Assembly (NCBI RefSeq): GCF_021729885.1
Contig: NZ_CP063401.1
Location: 1,984,001-2,048,000 of the forward strand
Direction of reading: 5' to 3'
DNA length: 64,000 bases
Source of the DNA: Devosia sp. SL43
GTDB lineage: Bacteria > Pseudomonadota > Alphaproteobacteria > Rhizobiales > Devosiaceae
In this document: positions 26,722 to 35,927 of the stretch, in pieces
Numbering within the stretch: the stretch's first letter is position 1
How the letters are laid out: the number at the start of each line of letters is the position of its first letter
Notes under the pieces: model-generated
The model's database searches: none
Told to the model about the DNA's origin: nothing
Seen by the model: the letters and a program-made list of their open reading frames with translations, nothing else
Made by a program: the position numbers and the translations under genes

Positions 26722-28425
26722 ATGAACAAGATCTTGGTTTGCCTCGTCGCTGCCCTTGCGGGTGTGGGAAGCGCTGTTCCAGCAAGCGCTCAGGACGTGG
26801 CGAGTCTCGCCGCAGGGCCGGTCATCATCGCGCCCGCGCAAACCCCACTGGCCCAGACCATCAAGGCTGGCCTTGCCGCAGCCTATTACGGCGCCGCCAA
26901 GGATTCTGCGGCCTATAACGAAGCCCAACGGCTCTATTTCTTCTATGGCGCCCGCCATTTCGAGCCGATCTGGCTCGATGAGGCCGCCAATGGCGAGGTC
27001 AGCTTCTCAGCGCCCGCCCAGCAGATTCTCAAGCTTTTTGCCGCCGCCGAAAGCGAGGGCCTGCGCCCCAGCGATTACCTGACGCCTGATCTCGACGTAG
27101 CCGGCGCCAAGGGCGATCCGCTCAAGATGGCTGCGCTCGAAACCGCTTTTTCCGGCGCCACCCTGCGCTATGCCACCCACATCTATACCGGCCGCATCAA
27201 GCCAAGCTCGGTCAGCCAGCTGCTCGATGTCGCGCCCAAGCAACTCGACGATACGGCGCTGCTGGTGCAGCTGGCATCCAGCCCCGATCCGGTGGCCGTG
27301 ATCGCCGCGCTTGAGCCGACCCATCCCGAATTCCTCGCCCTCAAGGCCGCCCTCGCGACCTTTGACGAGAGCCAGACCGATCGCCCCGCCCAGATCGCCG
27401 CGGGACAAACGCTCAAGCCCGGCATGAGCGATCCTCGCGTGCCGGTGCTGCGCACCCGCTTCGAGCTGCCCACCGCCGAAGGCTCCGTCTATGACGATGC
27501 GCTGGTCGAAGCCATGAAGGCCTTCCAGACCAGTCTCGATCTCGATGTCGATGGCGTCATGGGGCCGGCAACGCTGGCCGCTCTCAATGGTGGGACGCCG
27601 CTGACCAAGGCCGACATTATCGCCAATATGGAACGCTGGCGCTGGATGCCGCGCGACCTGGGCCAGTTCAACGTCTTCGTGAACATTCCCGAGTTCCGCC
27701 TCGCCATCAGTCGCGATGGCGTTGAGGAATACACCACCCGCGTTGTCGTCGGCACGGTGAAGAACCAGACGCCCGTCTTCTCGGACAGCATCCGCCACAT
27801 CGTGGTGAACCCCTATTGGAACGTCCCGAGTTCCATCCTGCGCGGCGAAATCGCCCCCGCCGTGATGCGCAATCCGGGCTATATCGACAGCCACAACTAC
27901 GACCTGCTCTACAATGGCAGCCCGATCAGCCCGTGGTCAGTCGATTGGAGCCAGGTCAGCCCGTCCAACTTCCCCTTCCGCGTCCGCCAGCGCCCCGGTG
28001 CCGGCAATGCGCTGGGCCAGATCAAGTTCCTGTTCCCCAACAAGCACGACGTCTACCTGCACGACACGCCGTCCAAGTCGCTGTTCTCGCGCGATTTCCG
28101 TGCCTACAGCCACGGCTGCGTCCGGGTCATGAATCCGATGGAATTCGCCGATGCTCTGATGGCCAATGAGCCCAATATCTCGCGGGCTTCGCTCGAAGCC
28201 ATGTTTGGCTCGTCCGAGCGCTGGGTGAATCCGGAAAAGCAGATTCCTGTCCATATCGCCTATTTCACCATCCGCGTCGAAGCCGATGGCTCACTGCGCT
28301 CCTTCGGCGACGTCTATGGCCACAATGCCAAGTTGATATCGGCGATGGGCCTGGATGCACCGGACGACATCCCCGAAATCGTCGCGGAAGCCGTCCCCGC
28401 TGCGGCCAACGCGCTGTCTCCGTAA
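26722..28425 (+). CDS. L,D-transpeptidase, YcbB/LdtD type
   Basis: A 567-residue exported peptidoglycan enzyme making 3-3 crosslinks. The ATG at 26722 gives a signal peptide (MNKILVCLVAALAGVGSAVPASAQ); a longer frame reaching back into puuB has no similarity. There is a scaffold domain at about 40-230, a peptidoglycan-binding repeat at about 235-290 (V-D-G-V-M-G-P-A-T-L-A-A-L-N), and the YkuD catalytic domain at about 315-500, with Cys466 in A-Y-S-H-G-C-V-R. The next gene is a MepK-like endopeptidase, the same pairing as ycbB-ycbK in E. coli. Confidence 0.92.
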   Translation: MNKILVCLVAALAGVGSAVPASAQDVASLAAGPVIIAPAQTPLAQTIKAGLAAAYYGAAKDSAAYNEAQRLYFFYGARHFEPIWLDEAANGEVSFSAPAQQILKLFAAAESEGLRPSDYLTPDLDVAGAKGDPLKMAALETAFSGATLRYATHIYTGRIKPSSVSQLLDVAPKQLDDTALLVQLASSPDPVAVIAALEPTHPEFLALKAALATFDESQTDRPAQIAAGQTLKPGMSDPRVPVLRTRFELPTAEGSVYDDALVEAMKAFQTSLDLDVDGVMGPATLAALNGGTPLTKADIIANMERWRWMPRDLGQFNVFVNIPEFRLAISRDGVEEYTTRVVVGTVKNQTPVFSDSIRHIVVNPYWNVPSSILRGEIAPAVMRNPGYIDSHNYDLLYNGSPISPWSVDWSQVSPSNFPFRVRQRPGAGNALGQIKFLFPNKHDVYLHDTPSKSLFSRDFRAYSHGCVRVMNPMEFADALMANEPNISRASLEAMFGSSERWVNPEKQIPVHIAYFTIRVEADGSLRSFGDVYGHNAKLISAMGLDAPDDIPEIVAEAVPAAANALSP

Positions 28426-28549
28426 GCGTGCGACGCCCGCCTGGCGTCCACCGCCCTTAACCCCGCGTTTACAATTTCGCCTTGGTTGTGCCCGTTTTTG
28501 CTCGTAATAACGTATGCGTGAGGGGTCCGGTGGGAGCCGGTTGACCGAC

Positions 28550-28588
28550 CGTTAGCGTTAATAACTTCGATCATTTTTTGCGCTAACG
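28550..28588. promoter_or_regulatory. Inverted repeat upstream of the MepK-like gene
   Basis: CGTTAGCG and CGCTAACG form perfect 8-bp arms separated by 23 AT-rich bases, ending 36 bases before the GTG start. It could be a regulator site or an RNA hairpin in the leader. No cognate regulator gene is adjacent. Confidence 0.35.
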
Positions 28589-28624
28589 TCCGACGACGAC
28601 TGGCAATAACCGGCAGAGTTTCGC

Positions 28625-30316
28625 GTGACGGGGACTTCCTATTTGAAACGGCACCATATCGTGCGGCTGCTGATTGCCGCCCTTATGAGCATCACCGTCA
28701 TCCTGCCACAGGCCGTTACTCCGGCTGCGGCGGCGACTGAACGCGCGCTCTACCTGTATTATACCCATACCGGCGAGACGGCCCGCATCGTCTTCAAGCG
28801 CAATGGGCAATACGTTCAGTCCGGCCTCAACGATCTCAATCAGTTCCTGCGCGACTGGCGCCGCAACGAGCCCACCAAGATGGACCCGCGCCTGTTCGAC
28901 CTCGTCTGGGAGGTCTACCAAGAGGTCGGCGGCAGCCAGCCCATCAATATCGTTTCCGCCTATCGCTCACCCGCCACCAACGCCATGCTGGCCGCCAATT
29001 CTTCGGGCGTCGCCGACAACTCCCAGCATATGCGCGGCACGGCGATGGACTTCTTTATCCCCGGCATTCCGTTGGCCAAGCTCCGCGCCACTGCCATGAA
29101 AAAGCAGGTCGGTGGCGTCGGCTACTATCCCACGTCCGGCAGCCCCTTCGTCCATCTCGACGTCGGTTCGGTGCGCGCCTGGCCGCGCATGACCCGCGCT
29201 CAGCTCAAGGAAATCTTCCCCGACGGCAAGACCATGCACCTGCCCACCGATGGCACGCCGCTGTCGCAGCAGGGCTACCAGGTCGCCTTGGCCGAATGGA
29301 AGCAGTGCCATCGCTATCCGTGCAACGGCGATTCCGGCGGCACCCAGGTCGCCGAAGGCGGTAGCGGCCGCACGCTGGTCGACATGCTGTTTGGCGGCAA
29401 CAACCAGCCCGCCGCCGCAACGGCTGCAGCACCTGCTCCTGTACAGGTCGCCGCCGTCGCACCACAGCCGGCAATGCCGCAAGCGGCGCCGATTCCCGCC
29501 ATGCGCCCGGCCAATCTCGGTGGCGTTTCCGCCCCCGTCGAGGTGGCAGCGGTCGCGCCGGTTCCCGCTTTGCCCTTTGGCACCGTTGGCAGCGCCCCGC
29601 TCGATCCGACCGAATTGACCACAGCTGTCGTGGCCCCGGTCCCCGCGCTCAAGTCGCAGGCCCTGCAAGTGGCCACCGCTGCCGCCCTGCCATCGGGCGA
29701 TGCTGTCACCGCGCTTGCCGCGCTCACCGCGCCCGTGCCGCAGCCGCGTCTGATCATGACCGAGCCGCCGCAGCCCGATGTGATGACCGCCTATCTCGCG
29801 CCCATGCCGCAGGATCCCGAAGCCCAGCGCGCCCTGCAGATGATCATCGATCGTGAAACCACGGCAGCCACGCCGCCGCCGAGCCCGGCCTCGCGTCTGC
29901 CCATCCTGCCGTCGCTGACCTCCGCCACCGGCATCCGCACGGCATCGCTGGGTGGTGGCGACGCCGTCACCGGCGCCCTGGCCGGCCTCTTCAACGGCAC
30001 CTTCGGCGCGCCGCAGCAGAGTGCCCCGGTCGCCGCTGCACTGGCCGATCACATCGCCAACCGCACCGCGCCCGCGACCATGCGTAGCCCTGACCTCATC
30101 GCCCCCGATCTTGAGCACATCGCCGAAGTCTTCCTGGCCCCATCAGCGCTGACCTCGGACCATTTTGCGGTGATCTGGGACCACGACGAGGCCGATTTCA
30201 GCCCGGCGACTGAGATGGGCGAATACGTCACCGTTATGAGCGTCGGCGACTTCCCCGAGGGCCTGTCGCACAACAAGTTCGTCAGCGCCGCGCCCGTCGC
30301 CATCGCCACCAACTGA
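28625..30316 (+). CDS. MepK/DUF882-family murein endopeptidase with long Ala/Pro-rich tail
   Basis: A 563-residue protein starting at a GTG. An N-terminal signal or anchor (about residues 12-36) leads to an M15-like DUF882 domain at about 40-200. The zinc residues are visible: His135 and Asp142 (S-Q-H-M-R-G-T-A-M-D) and His177 (F-V-H-L-D-V-G). E. coli MepK (YcbK) cleaves 3-3 crosslinks, the bond the upstream YcbB-type enzyme makes. From about 235 to 560 the protein is low-complexity Ala/Pro/Val with recurring V-A-A-V-A-P-x-P-A units, far longer than E. coli MepK; this part may span the periplasm or bind the wall. Confidence 0.87.
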   Translation: MTGTSYLKRHHIVRLLIAALMSITVILPQAVTPAAAATERALYLYYTHTGETARIVFKRNGQYVQSGLNDLNQFLRDWRRNEPTKMDPRLFDLVWEVYQEVGGSQPINIVSAYRSPATNAMLAANSSGVADNSQHMRGTAMDFFIPGIPLAKLRATAMKKQVGGVGYYPTSGSPFVHLDVGSVRAWPRMTRAQLKEIFPDGKTMHLPTDGTPLSQQGYQVALAEWKQCHRYPCNGDSGGTQVAEGGSGRTLVDMLFGGNNQPAAATAAAPAPVQVAAVAPQPAMPQAAPIPAMRPANLGGVSAPVEVAAVAPVPALPFGTVGSAPLDPTELTTAVVAPVPALKSQALQVATAAALPSGDAVTALAALTAPVPQPRLIMTEPPQPDVMTAYLAPMPQDPEAQRALQMIIDRETTAATPPPSPASRLPILPSLTSATGIRTASLGGGDAVTGALAGLFNGTFGAPQQSAPVAAALADHIANRTAPATMRSPDLIAPDLEHIAEVFLAPSALTSDHFAVIWDHDEADFSPATEMGEYVTVMSVGDFPEGLSHNKFVSAAPVAIATN

Positions 30317-30350
30317 CATCGCCGCATTTGCGGCATCATCGGGCCCTAAC

Positions 30351-30381
30351 AAACCCCTGCCGCCAATAGGCGCAGGGGTTT
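30351..30381. terminator. Strong stem-loop between the mepK-like gene and dxs
   Basis: AAACCCCTGC and GCAGGGGTTT form a perfect 10-bp stem around an 11-base loop. It lies 35 bases past the upstream stop. A smaller stem (GCCGC/GCGGC) is at 30321-30334. The right arm ends four bases before the first ATG of dxs, which bears on the dxs start. Confidence 0.65.
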
Positions 30382-30385
30382 GCTC

Positions 30386-32383
30386 ATGTTGCAAAGCAAG
30401 CGTTCCAAGCCTAAAGAATTGATCAAGGCCATTTGGCAAAGGATCGCCCGCTTGCCCGACAAGCCCTCCACTCCGCTGCTCGACACCGTTCAATCGCCCG
30501 CCGACCTGCGCGCCATGCCGCGCGAAAATCTGCGCCAGCTGGCCGATGAATTGCGCGCCGAAATGATTGACGCGGTCTCGGTCACCGGCGGCCATCTGGG
30601 CGCCGGCCTTGGCGTCGTCGAGCTGACGGTGGCCCTCCATGCCATCTTCGATACCCCGCACGACCGCATCATCTGGGACGTCGGCCACCAGGCCTATCCG
30701 CACAAGATCCTGACCGGCCGTCGCGACCGCATCCGCACGCTGCGCCAGAAGGATGGCCTCAGCGGTTTCACCCGTCGCGCCGAAAGCGAATACGACCCGT
30801 TTGGCGCCGGCCATTCCTCCACCTCGATCTCGGCTGGCCTCGGCATGGCCGTCGCCAGCGAACTGCTCGGCAGGCCCCGCAATGTTGTTGCCGTCATCGG
30901 TGATGGCGCAATGTCCGCCGGCATGGCCTATGAGGCGATGAACAATGCCGGCGCCATGGATGCCCGGTTGATCGTCGTGCTCAACGACAACGACATGTCG
31001 ATCGCCCCGCCCACCGGCGCCCTGCGCACCTACTTGGCGCGCCTGGTTTCCGGCCCGGTCTATCGGGGCACCCGCGAAGCGGCCAAGACCGTGGTCAGCA
31101 AGCTGCCCAAGATGCTGCACGAGCCGGCCCGCAAGACCGAGGAATTCGCCCGCTCCTTCTTCACCGGCGGCACGCTGTTCGAAGAGCTGGGCTTTTACTA
31201 TGTCGGCCCCATCGACGGCCACGATCTCGAAAACCTGCTGCCCATCTTCGAGAATGTCCGCGATGCCGCCGAAGGCCCGATTCTGGTCCATCTGGTCACC
31301 CAGAAGGGCAAGGGCTATGCCCCGGCCGAAAGCTCGGCCGACAAATATCACGGCGTGTCCAAGTTCAACGTCATCACCGGCGCCCAGTCCAAGGCGCCGT
31401 CCAACGCCCCGTCCTATACCAATGTCTTTGCCGAGACGCTGATCCAGGAAGCCAGTGACGACCCGCGCATCGTCGCCGTCACCGCTGCCATGCCAACAGG
31501 CACTGGCCTCGACAAGTTCGCCGAAATCCACCCGACCCGCATCTTCGACGTTGGCATTGCCGAACAGCATGCTGTGACCTTTGCCGCCGGCCTCGCCAGC
31601 GAAGGCATGCGCCCGTTCTGCGCCATCTATTCGACCTTCCTGCAGCGCGCCTACGACCAGGTCGTACACGACGTGGCCATCCAGCACCTGCCGGTGCGCT
31701 TCGCTATCGACCGCGCGGGCTATGTCGGCGCCGACGGCCCCACCCATGCCGGCAATTACGACGCCGCCTATCTCGGCGCCATTCCTGGCATCGTACAGAT
31801 GGCGGCTGCCGACGAGGCCGAACTCCGGCACATGGTGGCCACCGCGGCCGCCTACGACTACGGCCCCATCGCCTTCCGCTATCCGCGGGGCGACGGCATG
31901 GGCGTCGACATGCCCGCCCGCGGCGAAAAACTCGCCATCGGCAAGGGCCGCATCGTCCGCCAGGGGGCAACCATCGCCATCCTGAGCTACGGCACCCGCC
32001 TGGGCGAAGTGCTCGCCGCCGCCGACAAGCTTGCCGCCCTGGGCCTCAACCCCACCATCGCCGATGCCCGCTTTTTGAAGCCGCTCGACGAAGAGCTGAT
32101 CGCCAAGCTGGCGACCACGCATGATGTACTGCTAACCACCGAGGAAGGCTCCATCGGCGGCTTCGGCAGCCACGTCGCCACCTTCCTCGCCAGCAACGGT
32201 CTGCTCGACGGCAAACTCCGCTTCCGCCCGCTGATGATCCCCGATCGTTTCGTGGAACATGCCAGCCAGACCGACATGTATGCCGATGCCGGCTTGGACC
32301 GGGCTGGCATCGTGGCTACGGCCCTGACCACGCTGGGGTTTGACGAAGCCGCTATGGCTGCGGCATTGGGCAAGATCAACTAG
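30386..32383 (+). CDS. dxs: 1-deoxy-D-xylulose-5-phosphate synthase
   Basis: The first enzyme of the MEP isoprenoid pathway, joining pyruvate and glyceraldehyde 3-phosphate with thiamine diphosphate. The ThDP motif starts G-D-G-A-M-S-A-G-M and ends at N-D-N-D-M-S-I; other blocks are [22 protein letters not shown] and [11 protein letters not shown]. The ATG at 30386 gives 665 residues, about 22 more than usual, and sits against a terminator stem. A TTG at 30452, preceded by AAAGGA, gives 643 residues beginning [10 protein letters not shown], like rhizobial DXS, and may be the true start. Confidence 0.93.
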   Translation: MLQSKRSKPKELIKAIWQRIARLPDKPSTPLLDTVQSPADLRAMPRENLRQLADELRAEMIDAVSVTGGHLGAGLGVVELTVALHAIFDTPHDRIIWDVGHQAYPHKILTGRRDRIRTLRQKDGLSGFTRRAESEYDPFGAGHSSTSISAGLGMAVASELLGRPRNVVAVIGDGAMSAGMAYEAMNNAGAMDARLIVVLNDNDMSIAPPTGALRTYLARLVSGPVYRGTREAAKTVVSKLPKMLHEPARKTEEFARSFFTGGTLFEELGFYYVGPIDGHDLENLLPIFENVRDAAEGPILVHLVTQKGKGYAPAESSADKYHGVSKFNVITGAQSKAPSNAPSYTNVFAETLIQEASDDPRIVAVTAAMPTGTGLDKFAEIHPTRIFDVGIAEQHAVTFAAGLASEGMRPFCAIYSTFLQRAYDQVVHDVAIQHLPVRFAIDRAGYVGADGPTHAGNYDAAYLGAIPGIVQMAAADEAELRHMVATAAAYDYGPIAFRYPRGDGMGVDMPARGEKLAIGKGRIVRQGATIAILSYGTRLGEVLAAADKLAALGLNPTIADARFLKPLDEELIAKLATTHDVLLTTEEGSIGGFGSHVATFLASNGLLDGKLRFRPLMIPDRFVEHASQTDMYADAGLDRAGIVATALTTLGFDEAAMAAALGKIN

Positions 32384-32421
32384 GCGGTAAAGGCCCATTC
32401 CCGACACTGCGTTCGCGACTC

Positions 32422-32535
32422 CACCCCCTCCCAACCTCCCCCATCAAGGGGGAGGTGCCGCCCGGTGGTTGGGCTCGATCTCAGCACGCAAGTGGAGAGA
32501 AACCTCCCCCTTGATGGGGGAGGTAGGTGGGGGTG
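32422..32535. repeat. Inverted dispersed repeat after dxs
   Basis: Two arms (32422-32456 and 32502-32535) form a near-perfect inverted repeat, each itself palindromic around CCTCCCCC-ATCAA-GGGGGAGG. A one-armed relative is at 44469-44507 in this window. It lies between convergent dxs and the glycosyltransferase gene and could also act as a bidirectional terminator. Confidence 0.8.
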
Positions 32536-32585
32536 AATGCCGCTTGCCCGAAACGTTCAACTGCCACCGATAGGAGTAGGTCGCC

Positions 32586-33722
32586 CTACTTCCAGGTAAA
32601 CGCCCGCGTCACCGCATAGTTGAAGACCGAGCTCATCACCGCGCCGGACAGGCCAGCGATAAACGTCTGGTGATCCCACTGGTAGATCGCATTGGCCACC
32701 GAGATATTGGCGATCCCGCCCAGCGCGCAGATGGCGCAGAAGCTCAGGAAGCCCGTGATCAGCCGTGTCCCGCGTAGCTTGCGATCGGCATAAGTCAGAT
32801 TGTTGTTGAGGACGAAGTTCCAGGCCATGGCCGTCAGGGTCGCCATAATCTGGCTGAGCACGAAGCCCTGGCCCATCGCCGTGAACGCCGCCAGCACCGC
32901 CAGATGCACCACCACGCCCGTGCCACCCACCAGCCCAAACAGCAGGAAGCTCGGCGGCAACGCGCCATTGGTCAGCTTGGAGAACCACAGACCCAGATAC
33001 TGGATCACGATCAGCGGGTTCATCTTGCTCTCACCGGCATGGCGCGGGCGGAACGTGTAAGGCACTTCGGCGATCTTGAGCGGCGCACCCATGCGCGCCG
33101 AGGTCACGATCAGGTCGATCAGGACCTTGAAGCCATCACTGGCCAGCTTCGGCGCCGCCTTGAGCGCCGCCTCGCGGCGCATCAGGAAAAACCCGCTCAT
33201 CGGATCGCTCACCGCCTGTCCGGCAATCATGCCAGCCAGCTTGTTGGCGAAATTGCTGCCCGACAGCCGCGCCGTACTCAGCCCCTCGCCGGCCGAACCC
33301 CCATCGGCAAAGCGCGAGCCGACCACGAGGTCGGCACCGTCAAGCGCCCGCTTCAGCATCTCGGGCAGGATCGCCTCGTCATGCTGCAGATCGGCATCGA
33401 TCACCGCCACATAGGGCGCAGCCGTCACCGCCATGCCCTCGACACACGCCGAGGCCAAGCCACGGCGCCCGAACCGGCGCAGGCAACGCACATTGGCATA
33501 GACGCGGGATAGCTCGTTGACGACATCGGCCGTGCCATCGGGGCTGTTGTCGTCGACGACAATCATTTCCCATGGCGTGTCGCCCAGAGCGATCGCGACC
33601 TTTTCGTAAAGCAACTCGATATTGTCCCGCTCATTGTAGCTGGGAACGATAACGGCGAGTTGCGGAGGATTGAATGTGGCCTGCTGTTCGACCATTGGGC
33701 TGGTTGAAGGTCCGATCGACAT
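32586..33722 (-). CDS. Polyprenyl-phosphate glycosyltransferase (GT2, DPM1-like) fused to a GtrA domain
   Basis: A 378-residue membrane protein in two parts. Residues about 20-240 are a GT-A domain with V-P-S-Y-N-E-R-D-N, V-V-D-D-N-S-P-D-G-T and the metal-binding D-A-D-L-Q-H-D, close to dolichol-phosphate mannose synthases. Residues about 255-375 are a four-helix GtrA domain, ending N-Y-A-V-T-R-A-F-T-W-K. It probably loads a sugar onto undecaprenyl phosphate and helps flip it. It is divergent from a PIG-V-like membrane transferase that could use the product. An alternative start is Met10. Confidence 0.9.
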   Translation of the reverse strand: MSIGPSTSPMVEQQATFNPPQLAVIVPSYNERDNIELLYEKVAIALGDTPWEMIVVDDNSPDGTADVVNELSRVYANVRCLRRFGRRGLASACVEGMAVTAAPYVAVIDADLQHDEAILPEMLKRALDGADLVVGSRFADGGSAGEGLSTARLSGSNFANKLAGMIAGQAVSDPMSGFFLMRREAALKAAPKLASDGFKVLIDLIVTSARMGAPLKIAEVPYTFRPRHAGESKMNPLIVIQYLGLWFSKLTNGALPPSFLLFGLVGGTGVVVHLAVLAAFTAMGQGFVLSQIMATLTAMAWNFVLNNNLTYADRKLRGTRLITGFLSFCAICALGGIANISVANAIYQWDHQTFIAGLSGAVMSSVFNYAVTRAFTWK

Positions 33723-33879
33723 GCGCGCTTACCTGTAATGCTCTGCGGGTTGGTTCCCCGCTAACTCTCTAAAAGCATATCCTATCGCCTGGGTTGCCCA
33801 CAATCGGCCCATAGCTGCCTTGCATTTGGCGCAAGTGTCACCACCCGTCCAATGTGTCACTGAACGCCTGACCACCACA

Positions 33880-35046
33880 ATGGGAGCCGCCGTGCATCAG
33901 GCCAGCATCGATCCGCGCCAAGACCGTGCCACCGCCTTCGTCCTGCTCTTGCCACTGGCCTTCGTTTTGCTGGGCACGCTGATCCGCTTCCTCGCCTTCC
34001 GCTATGAGTGGCCCGACATGCCGGCCGCGGACTATTTCGATGCGCTCTGCCGCTGGGACTGCAACTGGTACGTCACCATGGCCGAGACCGGCTACGACCG
34101 CTTCCCGGTGCCAAGCCGCAGCAATGGCGGCAATTGGCCGTTCTTTCCGTTCTATCCTATGCTGGTCGGCGTCATTTCCAAGCTGGTTCCGCTGCCCACC
34201 ATCACCACGGCGAGCCTGGTCTCGATCGCCACCGCCTATGCCGCCGTCGTCATCGCCTGGCCGCTGCTGGGCCGCAACAAGCAGGCTTACACGCTCTACG
34301 CCGCCTTCATGCTGGCGGGCCCGCTGTCGATCTATTTCACCACTTTCTTCACCGAAGTGATGTTCGTGCTGCTGACCACGCTGGTCTTCCGCTTCCTCAG
34401 CCGCTCCAACTATCTCGGTGCCGCCGGTGCCACGGCACTGCTCTCGGCCACGCGCATTGTCGGCGTCTTCGCTTCCATCTCCATCGGCGTGCAGGCCCTG
34501 ATGGACTGGCGTCGCAATAATGGCTCCTGGCGCGGCGTCGTACCCGGTCTGCTCGGCCAACCGCGTCTGGTCCTTGCCATCTTCATCGCTCCGCTCGGCC
34601 TCTTCGTCTACATGGCCTTCCTGCGTTACTGGATGGGCGATGGCCTGGCCTTCAGCCATGTGCAGCGCGCCTGGGGCCGCATGGTGGGCAATCCCGCGAC
34701 ATATCTCTGGCGCGGCCTTAGTACGCCACCCGGCGAAGGCCAGTGGCTGCACAATTCGCAGATCCTTGCTTTGGCTGCCGTCGCCGGCTTCGTGCTGACA
34801 GCCATTCTGGCGTGGCGCCGCCAGTGGCCCGCGGTGGTCTTTGCCCTCGCCTGCATCCTCATTCCACTGGCGGCGGGTCTCGCCTCGATGATGCGCTTCA
34901 TGGCCGGCATGGCGCCGCTCACCATCACCCTGATGACCATCCTCGGCCGCCATCGCCCGATTTTCATGCTGAGCTTGGTCGCCCTGATAGCGGGCGCCTG
35001 GTTCACCACTCTCGCCTGGCTGGGAGGCAATATTGCGCTTGTCTGA
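33880..35046 (+). CDS. PIG-V/GT-C-like membrane glycosyltransferase
   Basis: A polytopic membrane protein of about 388 residues with eight to ten hydrophobic helices. Near the N-terminus, R-W-D-C-N-W-Y-V-T-M-A-E-T-G-Y resembles the W-D-x-x-W-Y-x-x-I-A-x-x-G-Y catalytic loop of PIG-V-like mannosyltransferases, and N-W-P-F-F-P-F-Y-P follows, also typical. The best ribosome site (GGGAG) fits a GTG at 33892; ATG at 33880 and TTG at 33820 are alternatives. It presumably transfers a lipid-linked sugar, perhaps made by the divergent GT2-GtrA protein, onto an envelope acceptor not identified here. Confidence 0.75.
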   Translation: MGAAVHQASIDPRQDRATAFVLLLPLAFVLLGTLIRFLAFRYEWPDMPAADYFDALCRWDCNWYVTMAETGYDRFPVPSRSNGGNWPFFPFYPMLVGVISKLVPLPTITTASLVSIATAYAAVVIAWPLLGRNKQAYTLYAAFMLAGPLSIYFTTFFTEVMFVLLTTLVFRFLSRSNYLGAAGATALLSATRIVGVFASISIGVQALMDWRRNNGSWRGVVPGLLGQPRLVLAIFIAPLGLFVYMAFLRYWMGDGLAFSHVQRAWGRMVGNPATYLWRGLSTPPGEGQWLHNSQILALAAVAGFVLTAILAWRRQWPAVVFALACILIPLAAGLASMMRFMAGMAPLTITLMTILGRHRPIFMLSLVALIAGAWFTTLAWLGGNIALV

Positions 35047-35629
35047 TCGCTCCCCCGCCGCGCTGGGCACCTACGCCCTCGCCGCCCTGCTGGCGCTGTT
35101 CGAACTCGCCGTGCTCTGGCAGGCGCTCCATCCGCAGGTCTCGGCGGATTACCGCGCCTATTACATCGACCGCACCACCACCTGCCTGCCGCAGATCGTC
35201 ACCGGGCAGTACACCCTCGGCACCGAACTCGATTTCCGCGCCGGGGGCGACGAGACCCGCGAACTGCTGCCCTGCGGCTGGACCGGTCCCGCCGGCGACG
35301 GCCTGCACTCGGTCGGCACCTCCTCGCGCCTGCGCTTCGCCATTGCCACCCCGCAGGACCTGACGCTGACGCTCGAATTGTCCGGCACGACTCTCGACGG
35401 TCCACCCCAGCAGCGCGTGGTGATCTCGTCCGGAGATACGCAGATCGGCGAAGTTTCGGTCACACCCGACAAGACCGAACGCTTCACGCTGGCCGTTCCC
35501 GCTTCCGCCATCGTCGACGGCTACCTCGACCTGCTGCTGTCCTACCCCGACGCCATCAATCCCGGCCGCATCGCCGACACCTACTGGCGCTCGGTCAAGC
35601 TGACAGCCGCAAGTCTGGGCCCGCAATAG
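35033..35629 (+). CDS. Uncharacterised membrane-anchored protein following the PIG-V-like gene
   Basis: A 198-residue protein of no family I recognise. One N-terminal hydrophobic segment (about residues 10-30) anchors or exports it; the rest has a beta-rich look (L-T-L-T-L-E-L-S-G-T, Q-R-V-V-I-S-S-G-D-T), like a carbohydrate-binding or immunoglobulin-type sandwich. The start is a TTG at 35033 with a strong GGGAGG site five bases upstream, overlapping the preceding stop by 14 bases, so it is coupled to the glycosyltransferase. It may be the acceptor or a periplasmic partner. Confidence 0.7.
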   Translation: MRLSDRSPAALGTYALAALLALFELAVLWQALHPQVSADYRAYYIDRTTTCLPQIVTGQYTLGTELDFRAGGDETRELLPCGWTGPAGDGLHSVGTSSRLRFAIATPQDLTLTLELSGTTLDGPPQQRVVISSGDTQIGEVSVTPDKTERFTLAVPASAIVDGYLDLLLSYPDAINPGRIADTYWRSVKLTAASLGPQ

Positions 35630-35699
35630 GACCAAACTTTACCAATCCCCTTAACGGCGTAGCTACCGACCTGCGGTAGTCTGCGCCGCAGAGGTACCC

Positions 35700-35927
35700 A
35701 TGGCCATTTCAGCACTGTCCAGCAGCATTTCCGGCATGCACCGGGCGTCCGACCGCTTTGAAGCCAGCGCGAACCGCGTCGCCCGCTACGGCACGGGTCT
35801 CGCCGATGTCGATCTGGGCACCGAAATGGTCAATGTCATGCAGTCCAAGCACGACTTCGCCGCCAATGCCAAGGTCGCCAAGGCCATCGGCGACATGCAG
35901 AAGTCGGCCATAGATATCCTGGCCTAA
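35700..35927 (+). CDS. Short flagellar rod-like protein (only N- and C-terminal rod segments)
   Basis: A 75-residue protein. The first about 30 residues (I-S-G-M-H-R-A-S-D-R-F-E-A-S-A-N-R-V-A) match the N-terminal helix of flagellar rod and hook proteins. Residues 38-75 (V-D-L-G-T-E-M-V-N-V-M-Q-S-K-H-D-F-A-A-N-A-K-V) match their C-terminal helix. The central domain (normally 60-200 residues) is missing, leaving only the pair of helices that form the D0 coiled coil. It is not in a flagellar operon. The frame is intact and begins at a normal ATG, so I call a gene rather than a fragment. Confidence 0.75.
   Translation: MAISALSSSISGMHRASDRFEASANRVARYGTGLADVDLGTEMVNVMQSKHDFAANAKVAKAIGDMQKSAIDILA

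Noticed and set aside
30143-32122. A 659-codon open frame antisense to dxs
   Set aside because: Same codon-bias shadow pattern; dxs motifs are intact on the other strand.
32422-32535. Possible CRISPR-like repeat array
   Set aside because: Only two arms in inverted, not direct, orientation; no regular spacers and no cas genes.
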